The notes beneath the pieces are model-generated. The model saw nothing but the letters and a program-made list of their open reading frames with translations, had not been told where the DNA came from and searched no databases. Positions 1-4,103 of a stretch of 5,224 bases of DNA are shown one piece after another (within the stretch, counting starts at the first letter, position 1; each line of letters opens with the position of its first letter). Both the position numbers and the translations under genes were made by a program. The DNA is taken from the NCBI GenBank assembly GCA_036743315.1, contig DAINPV010000300.1, forward strand, positions 1 to 5,224, read 5' to 3'. This DNA is from CALBTQ01 sp036743315 (GTDB lineage: Bacteria > Lernaellota > Lernaellaia > Lernaellales > Lernaellaceae).

Positions 1-701
1 TGCATCTGCTCGAAGGTCCCCGCGTAATCGGTAATCGCCGTGCGGCCGTCGGCGGCGCGGACCTGGATCGCGTAGGTGCCCGACACCTTGAACGAGCCCT
101 GCTTCTTTTTCGCCGGAGTCGCCTGTTTCTTCCCGTCGACGGACTGCTGTTTCTGCGCTTCCTGGGCCGCCTTTTCAGCGGCCGCTTCCTTTTCCGGATC
201 GTAGGCGGGGAAGGAGCCGCGCAGGTAGATACGGTAATGTGTGCCCGGGCTGTTGAAGGAGACCATCTTCGCGTCGTCTTCGCCGGCGAGGATGACGCCC
301 TGGGCGATCGGTTCACCGAAATTGGCGCCAGTGTACAGAGCGTAGCCGCAGATGACCAGGGTCAACAGGCTGATAACGCCGACGAGCGTTTTAGCGAACG
401 ATTTCGTCAATTGACGGCTGTTGCGGTAGATCGGCGCGGCAACGAAAAACAGCACCGTGCAGCCGCCGGCCACGAGCATCAGCATGTGATCCAGATCGGT
501 TTTGAACAAGGCATGGTCGTAGGTGGCCAGCACGTAGCACAGCAAAATGATGCCCGCGACAATGCCGCCGGGGATGGCAATGCTGGGCAACTCCAGCGCC
601 GAGGTCACGCTGCGCTTGGCCGTCTTTTTCACCGCGCCGTTTTTCGGTTGGGAAACGTTGTTCTTATCGTCCTTCGTCGGATCGGTTACCTTCTTTGCCA
701 T
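1..701 (-). CDS. Partial three-helix membrane protein with periplasmic domain, function unknown (3' end outside window)
   Basis: An open frame runs without a stop from an ATG at 701 down to base 1, giving 233 complete codons; the C-terminus is cut by the window edge. The start is supported by a GAGG Shine-Dalgarno (713-710) eight bases upstream, with an in-frame stop farther up at 761-759. The first 40 residues are hydrophilic and Lys-rich. Three hydrophobic segments follow, at about residues 41-60, 72-91 and 106-124. The short loop between the second and third is basic (R93, R96, K100, K104), so the positive-inside rule puts the N-terminus in the cytoplasm and everything after residue 125 in the periplasm. 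That outer part looks beta-rich (about 135-165 and 203-233) and is interrupted by a Lys/Ala/Gln-rich low-complexity linker (about 168-203). I do not recognise the family. The gene lies 95 bases downstream of the MCE gene on the same strand, so co-transcription and an envelope role are plausible inferences. Confidence 0.8.
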   Translation of the reverse strand, partial: MAKKVTDPTKDDKNNVSQPKNGAVKKTAKRSVTSALELPSIAIPGGIVAGIILLCYVLATYDHALFKTDLDHMLMLVAGGCTVLFFVAAPIYRNSRQLTKSFAKTLVGVISLLTLVICGYALYTGANFGEPIAQGVILAGEDDAKMVSFNSPGTHYRIYLRGSFPAYDPEKEAAAEKAAQEAQKQQSVDGKKQATPAKKKQGSFKVSGTYAIQVRAADGRTAITDYAGTFEQM

Positions 702-796
702 CGGATGCGCCTCAATTGTTATTTTAGGATAGCAAAATGAACTCCCAGGGCGTGCATCTTACCATAGTGGAGCACTTAATCCAGAGCCTTGCCGGC

Positions 797-2323
797 TTAG
801 AAATCGGGCAACGGCACGCGCGTGAAGAGCGTGGAAATATCGTCATCGCGGAAGTACAAACCACCGCCGATGAACCAGCGCGGATCCTCGTAACCATCCA
901 GCACGTCCTGGTGGATCAGGTCGTCCGCGCCGGCGGTCAGGAGGAAATGATCCAGAAAGAGGAAATCGACGTTCGTCTTGATCCGCGGGTTGTCCTCGTC
1001 GCCGAAATCGAAGGCCTCGACGGAGAAACGTAGGTGATCGTCGAAAAACAGCGTGTCGGCCCCGATGCCGCCTTCCGATTCGAGAATGCCGCCGCGCAGC
1101 ACCAGGAAGTGCCAGCGTTTGGCGATGGTCGCCGAGAGCTTGAGCGCGTCGCGTTTTTCGGTTTTTTCTTCGATCTCCTCGACCGTCTGTTCATCGTCGC
1201 GCCCCGGATTGGTCGTGGTCAGCGTATGGGTCGTCTTGCTGGTCGAGCGCCCGAAGGGATCATCGACCACGCTGATCGTGTACCACTTGTCCATGCGCGG
1301 CTGCAGCCGGAGGGAAATGTAGCTCTTGAGTTCCTCTTCCTCGATCCAGTATTCGCCGCGGTAATCGATGTGCGTTTGCAGGCGCCGCACGCGGCCGACG
1401 AACTCGTTGATTGAATCGAGCGTGTCGCTGATTTCGTCGATCGTTTCGCTGTCGTTGACCAGCGCGCCGATCGTCCCTTCGCCCTCGTCGACCTTACGCG
1501 TGATCGAGGCCATGTGCTCCATCGCCTGGTTGAGGTTGGCGCTGGTCTGCGCCAGTTCCTTGACCGCCTGGTTGAGCTCCTCGTTGTTGTCGGTGGTCAG
1601 CTGCGCCAGATTTTGCGCGATCTTGTTCAGGTTCTCGGCGATCGCCGGCATCATCGCCATGGCCTCATAAACGGCCTTGCGGTTTTCCTCGCTCATGATG
1701 GCAATGTTGCGTGTGAGCTGCTCGATGTTGACCATGATCCGATTGATGTTCTCCTGGTTGTCGGCCATTGCGCCGGCCAGGCGATGCGAGATCTCCTGTA
1801 AATTGAGGAAGATGTCGCGGATGCCCTCTTCGCCTTCGTCGCCGCCGAAAATTTTGCGCAGATTGGTCGTGATCGCCTTGAGGTCCTCGGCGATGTCGCC
1901 GGCTTGGGTGGTCAGGCCGGACAATTCACCCGAAACGTCGACATTGTCGAACGAATCGCCCGGTTTGAAGATTTCGGTCGATTTGCCCGGCGTGATTTCC
2001 AAATATTTCGCGCCGAGAAATCCCCGGCTCTGAATGGCGATGCGGCTGTCTTCGGGGATTTCGGTGTCGGCTTTGACCTTGAAGAAGATGCGTGCCTGTC
2101 CCAGTTCCAGCCGCATGCGCGTGACCATGCCGACCCGCAAGCCGGCCATTAAGGCGGGGGTTTCGTCGTTAAGGCCTGCGGCGGAGGGGAAAACGGCCGA
2201 CAGTTCGTATCCGCGCGCCTCACCGATCTCGTAGTTACCTAGTTTAAGGCTGATAACGGCGATCAGAGCAAAGCAGATCACGAAAAAGATGCCGACTTTG
2301 GTTTCGAGGTTTAGTTTTTTCAC
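797..2323 (-). CDS. MCE (MlaD-like) family protein with coiled-coil and beta-rich C-terminal tail
   Basis: MCE proteins are the substrate-binding, ring-forming parts of lipid transporters that move phospholipid or other hydrophobic cargo across the periplasm. A single membrane anchor is visible at about residues 11-27 after a short Lys-containing N-terminus. The MCE domain spans about 38-115, with the hallmarks F45-x4-GL51, the A60-G-L-R-V-G65 turn, the IPEDS stretch (89-93) and the closing G101-F-L-G-A-K-Y-L-E-I-T-P-G113. Residues about 143-310 are Asn/Gln/Glu-rich amphipathic helix typical of the coiled-coil part of MCE proteins, ending with a GEGTIGALVND motif. Residues 317-508 form a separate beta-rich tail. 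The GTG start at 2323 is essentially forced: an in-frame TAA lies 15 bases upstream (2338-2336) with no other start codon between; the Shine-Dalgarno is weak. Single-MCE proteins normally sit with a permease (MlaE) and ATPase (MlaF) gene; neither is next to it here, since the upstream neighbour is divergent. Exact cargo is unknown. The symbol mlaD is withheld because the length and tail differ from E. coli MlaD. Confidence 0.93.
   Translation of the reverse strand: MKKLNLETKVGIFFVICFALIAVISLKLGNYEIGEARGYELSAVFPSAAGLNDETPALMAGLRVGMVTRMRLELGQARIFFKVKADTEIPEDSRIAIQSRGFLGAKYLEITPGKSTEIFKPGDSFDNVDVSGELSGLTTQAGDIAEDLKAITTNLRKIFGGDEGEEGIRDIFLNLQEISHRLAGAMADNQENINRIMVNIEQLTRNIAIMSEENRKAVYEAMAMMPAIAENLNKIAQNLAQLTTDNNEELNQAVKELAQTSANLNQAMEHMASITRKVDEGEGTIGALVNDSETIDEISDTLDSINEFVGRVRRLQTHIDYRGEYWIEEEELKSYISLRLQPRMDKWYTISVVDDPFGRSTSKTTHTLTTTNPGRDDEQTVEEIEEKTEKRDALKLSATIAKRWHFLVLRGGILESEGGIGADTLFFDDHLRFSVEAFDFGDEDNPRIKTNVDFLFLDHFLLTAGADDLIHQDVLDGYEDPRWFIGGGLYFRDDDISTLFTRVPLPDF
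800..1375 (-). other. Beta-rich C-terminal domain of the MCE protein (residues 317-508)
   Basis: After the coiled coil the protein becomes a run of alternating-pattern strands ending in aromatic residues, such as ISLRLQPRMDKWYTISVVDD, LRFSVEAFDF and VDFLFLDHFLLTAGADD, and it closes with FIGGGLYFRDDDI. An acidic/Thr-rich insert (about 365-390) separates two strand groups. From memory, similar tails (a DKxY...VDDP strand, a GGIGAD turn and a terminal G-G-x-F-x-DDD motif) occur in MCE proteins of deltaproteobacteria and relatives. The strand pattern is compatible with a small outer-membrane barrel or a beta-sheet cap that meets an outer-membrane partner. This is a domain-level reading by eye, not a fold prediction. 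The last residue is Phe, as in many outer-membrane barrel proteins. Confidence 0.6.
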
Positions 2324-2373
2324 TCCGCTTTCCGCTTACACCACTACCAAAAGGAAGATTTGATAATCGAATG

Positions 2374-2402
2374 TTTTTACCGCGCACCCCGGTACATTGC
2401 AA
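2374..2402 (-). promoter_or_regulatory. Candidate sigma-70-type promoter for the MCE gene
   Basis: Reading the minus strand, TTGCAA (2402-2397) is followed after exactly 17 bases by TAAAAA (2379-2374). Each hexamer matches four of six consensus positions. The -10 box lies about 50 bases before the GTG start. Spacing is ideal, but the boxes are imperfect and the sigma preferences of this organism are unknown. Confidence 0.3.
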
Positions 2403-2508
2403 GTGATTTTCGGTTTGTGTCGCTTTCACCGTCAGGAGGGGGAGGGAATCGGCGGTCGGATCGTGTTATCTTGGTTGTCGCCTCGCTCTTACGCTAGATG
2501 TTCGGTGC

Positions 2509-2523
2509 TTTTTCCGGGAAAAA
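2509..2523. repeat. 15-base perfect palindrome, candidate operator
   Basis: TTTTTCC and GGAAAAA flank a single central G, giving two perfect seven-base arms. It lies upstream of the candidate lipoprotein promoter. The same TTTTTCC and GGGAAAAA words recur, spread apart, in the leader hairpin at 2634-2659, which suggests a duplicated element or binding site rather than a terminator; no U-rich tail follows. Confidence 0.45.
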
Positions 2524-2553
2524 TCCACATGTTGTACCGCATGCAAATTGTGC

Positions 2554-2582
2554 TTGACTTTAGAGTACTTGAACCGTTAAAC
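2554..2582 (+). promoter_or_regulatory. Candidate promoter for the Asp-rich lipoprotein gene
   Basis: TTGACT (2554-2559, five of six consensus matches) is followed after 17 bases by TTAAAC (2577-2582, three of six). The -35 box is good and the -10 box is poor, as would suit an activator-dependent promoter. The predicted leader would be about 85-90 bases and would carry the 2629-2664 hairpin. Confidence 0.35.
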
Positions 2583-2601
2583 TTCAAGCAAGTTATGTCA
2601 A
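2554..2601. repeat. Nested dyad symmetry over the candidate promoter
   Basis: An inner inverted repeat, CTTGAA (2568-2573) and TTCAAG (2583-2588), is enclosed by an outer one, TTGAC (2554-2558) and GTCAA (2597-2601). The two are centred within half a base of each other near 2578, on the candidate -10 box. This is the geometry of a two-site operator for a dimeric or tetrameric regulator. Arms are short, so chance cannot be excluded. Confidence 0.35.
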
Positions 2602-2628
2602 TTAACGCCAATCCGATTGTATTAATGA

Positions 2629-2664
2629 GGGCTTTTTTCCTGGCTTAAACCGGGAAAAACGCCC
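2629..2664 (+). promoter_or_regulatory. Strong leader hairpin abutting the lipoprotein ribosome-binding site
   Basis: GGGC (2629-2632) pairs with GCCC (2661-2664) and TTTTTCCTGG (2634-2643) with CCGGGAAAAA (2650-2659), separated by one T/C mismatch and capped by the loop CTTAAA. That gives 14 pairs, including one G-U. The stem ends one base before GGAGG (2665-2669), the Shine-Dalgarno eight bases from ATG 2678. A competing stem, CCGGG (2650-2654) with CCCGG (2662-2666), would cover the start of the ribosome site. No U-tract follows, so it is not an ordinary terminator; a role in mRNA stability or translational control is inferred. Confidence 0.55.
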
Positions 2665-2677
2665 GGAGGAAAAGGCG

Positions 2678-3268
2678 ATGAAAGACCCCCGCAATTGGTC
2701 GTGGATGTTGGTGATCATAGTCATCGCGGCCGGCTTGGTGTTGACCACCATGTCCTGCGCGAGCGATGACGACGATGATGACGACGAAGACAAAATGCTG
2801 TTCGGCGACGAAATCGCCGGCGTGTATCCTGTATTGCTGGCCACCGAAGAAAACACTTGCCCCGAGGGCGATGACGACGGCGAGGAAGAACTGCTGCTGA
2901 CCATCGAGCAGTCCGAAGACCTGTCGATCGCCACCGTGTACCGGCAAGAAATCGGCGGCGGCTCGGAAAAATCAAAATTTTTCCAGGGCGAAGTGTACGG
3001 CCGAGCGATCGTCCAGTTTGAAGTGCAAAAGACCAAATTCGGCGATCTGGATTGCTTTCAGATTCACACGGTCGACTATCACCTGAACGTCGATCCGGAA
3101 ACCGCCGCGGTCACCGGTTACCTGTCCGACAACATTTTCTATTTAGGCGCGGGATGTGTCGGCACCGTCGATTGCCGAACCGAACGGACCGTGACGCCCA
3201 ACAACGATTTGGGCGACGACGATGACGACGATGATGATACGCAACTCGATGACGACACGACAGAGTAA
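2678..3268 (+). CDS. Small Asp-rich lipoprotein, function unknown
   Basis: A 196-residue protein with a consensus ribosome site (GGAGG, 2665-2669) eight bases before the ATG. The N-terminus is a lipoprotein-type signal: K2 and R5, a hydrophobic core at about residues 10-22, then T24-M-S-C27 as a somewhat degenerate lipobox with C27 as the likely lipid-bearing residue. The mature protein starts C-A-S followed by seven Asp (30-36) and ends with eight Asp (180-187) plus a second DDD. Between the acidic ends is an ordinary folded-looking segment, about 40-170, with alternating strands and four cysteines (C61, C126, C160, C166) that could form two disulfides in the periplasm or on the surface. I recognise no catalytic motif or family. 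It is divergent from the MCE gene and followed by its own terminator, so it looks monocistronic. Being acidic at both ends it might bind cations, but that is inference only. Confidence 0.85.
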   Translation: MKDPRNWSWMLVIIVIAAGLVLTTMSCASDDDDDDDEDKMLFGDEIAGVYPVLLATEENTCPEGDDDGEEELLLTIEQSEDLSIATVYRQEIGGGSEKSKFFQGEVYGRAIVQFEVQKTKFGDLDCFQIHTVDYHLNVDPETAAVTGYLSDNIFYLGAGCVGTVDCRTERTVTPNNDLGDDDDDDDDTQLDDDTTE

Positions 3269-3297
3269 GCGGCTACGGAACGGTTTTCCTCCTTCTT

Positions 3298-3326
3298 AAA
3301 CCCCGGTCTCCTCAGCCGGGGTTTTT
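3298..3326 (+). terminator. Rho-independent terminator of the lipoprotein gene
   Basis: AAACCCCGG (3298-3306) and CCGGGGTTT (3316-3324) form a perfect nine-pair stem with a nine-base loop, and the T-run continues to 3326. It lies 30 bases after the lipoprotein stop codon, in the expected orientation. Confidence 0.88.
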
Positions 3327-3355
3327 CTCATTAAAAACCCGCTTGCCTTCGCGGG
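3319..3355. repeat. Overlapping alternative hairpins between terminator and HAD gene
   Basis: GGGTTTTT (3319-3326) and AAAAACCC (3333-3340) are a perfect eight-base inverted repeat around CTCATT and share bases with the terminator's right arm. CCCGC (3338-3342) and GCGGG (3351-3355) form a second stem; read on the minus strand it is followed by five T and so resembles a weak terminator facing the opposite way. The three stems are mutually exclusive neighbours. Confidence 0.5.
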
Positions 3356-3399
3356 CACGATGCTTACCATGGGCGGAGTTTGACGCGAAAGGAGCGACG

Positions 3400-4050
3400 A
3401 TGGGTCTGGCCGACGGCTTTAGCGGCATATTATTCGACATGGACGGCGTGTTGCTGGACACGATGAGCGCCCACGTGCGCGCCTGGGTCGGCGCCTGCGG
3501 CGAGTTGTGGCTGATGCTCGACGAGCACGAGGTCTACTTGCGCGAGGGTGAAAAGGCCGAAGTGTCCGCGCGAGATTTCATCAAGGCCAACGGCATGATG
3601 ACGACCAAGGCGCGCGTGCGCACGCTGGTCGAGGTCAAAGAGCGCCTGTTCGCGCAATACGCGCGGCAACCGTCGGTGTTTCCCGGCGCGGTCGCGTTGC
3701 TGAGCGCCTGCCGCGAACGCGGCCTGCAACTCGCGTTGGTCACCGGCACGCAGCGGGTGGAAATGCAAAGTGTGCTGCCCGTCGAGTTGGTCGGCTTTTT
3801 CACCGCGTCGGTCTGCGGCGATGAGGTATTGCGCGGCAAGCCCAATCCCGAACCGTACCTGGCCGCGGCGATGAAACTCGGTTTGCAGCCGCGCCAATGC
3901 CTCGCGGTGGAAAACGCGCCCTACGGCATCCGCAGCGCGAAAACCGCCGGTTGCCGGGTGATCGCCGTGCGCAGCTATCTGAGCGACGGGGATCTCGCCG
4001 AGGCCGATGTCTTGATTGACAATCTGCCCGCTATCCTGGAGCAGCTATAA
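3400..4050 (+). CDS. HAD-superfamily hydrolase (beta-phosphoglucomutase/phosphatase-like)
   Basis: A cytoplasmic 216-residue enzyme of the haloacid dehalogenase superfamily, which transfers phosphoryl groups through an Asp-phosphate intermediate. All four motifs are visible: motif I F12-D13-M-D15-G-V-L-L-D20 (D13 nucleophile, D15 acid/base), motif II T115 in ALVTGT, motif III K147 in RGKPNPEPY, and motif IV E171 in AVENAPYGIRSAKTAG. Between D20 and about residue 90 lies an alpha-helical C1-type cap, as in beta-phosphoglucomutase, phosphoglycolate phosphatase and small sugar-phosphate phosphatases; substrate cannot be told from sequence. The frame is open back to a TTG at 3343, but ATG 3400 is preferred: AAAGGAG (3388-3394) sits five bases upstream and motif I then falls at the usual 10-20 residues from the start. 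The earlier start would add 19 residues and overlap a hairpin. Motif IV has E-N rather than the commoner E-D, a variant also seen in functional family members. It lies downstream of a terminator, so it probably has its own promoter, though I see no convincing one in 3327-3387. Confidence 0.92.
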   Translation: MGLADGFSGILFDMDGVLLDTMSAHVRAWVGACGELWLMLDEHEVYLREGEKAEVSARDFIKANGMMTTKARVRTLVEVKERLFAQYARQPSVFPGAVALLSACRERGLQLALVTGTQRVEMQSVLPVELVGFFTASVCGDEVLRGKPNPEPYLAAAMKLGLQPRQCLAVENAPYGIRSAKTAGCRVIAVRSYLSDGDLAEADVLIDNLPAILEQL

Positions 4051-4082
4051 AAAAAAGGCCCGGGAAGTTGCGTTCCCGAGCC
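4049..4082 (-). terminator. Terminator in the convergent gap, mainly serving the minus-strand dockerin-like gene
   Basis: GGCCCGGGAA (4057-4066) and TTCCCGAGCC (4073-4082) make a ten-position stem with one C/A mismatch and a six-base loop. On the minus strand it is followed by eight T (complement of 4056-4049), a strong signal; on the plus strand the tail is only loosely T-rich (TCGTTTGTCGTTT). The T-tract overlaps the HAD stop codon, so the two convergent genes share this structure with almost no spacer. Confidence 0.82.
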
Positions 4083-4103
4083 TCGTTTGTCGTTTCCCTT
4101 ATC

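Larger units (their letters stand above)
2324..2677. other. 354-base divergent intergenic regulatory region
   Basis: This gap lies between the divergent MCE and lipoprotein genes. It is visibly more AT-rich than the coding DNA on either side and contains candidate promoters on both strands, a short perfect palindrome, a nested dyad and a strong leader hairpin, all listed separately. One plus-strand frame stays open through most of it (2397-2648), but it has a TTG start, no ribosome site and no protein-like composition, so I treat the region as non-coding. Confidence 0.75.

Noticed and set aside
237..740. 167-codon plus-strand open frame (and a smaller one at 547-732)
   Set aside because: Antisense to the membrane-protein gene, which has a ribosome site, clear transmembrane segments and positive-inside topology. 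The plus-strand translation lacks protein-like features.
702..796. Promoter or terminator between the MCE gene and the downstream membrane-protein gene
   Set aside because: Minus-strand TAAGAT and TAAAAT look like -10 boxes, but neither has a convincing -35 box at proper spacing; no stem with a T-tract is present.
1034..2234. Several plus-strand open frames opposite the MCE gene
   Set aside because: The minus strand has an unmistakable MCE domain and coiled coil throughout; the antisense frames are byproducts of GC-rich codon use.
2397..2648. 83-codon plus-strand frame in the intergenic region
   Set aside because: TTG start, no ribosome site, covers the palindrome, promoter candidates and leader hairpin, and the translation has no recognisable pattern.
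2602..3036. 144-codon minus-strand Ser-rich frame
   Set aside because: Its Ser runs are simply the reverse reading of the Asp codon repeats of the lipoprotein gene, and it starts without a ribosome site.
3343..3399. Upstream TTG start for the HAD gene
   Set aside because: It would add 19 residues before motif I, overlaps a hairpin and lacks a ribosome site, whereas ATG 3400 has AAAGGAG five bases upstream.
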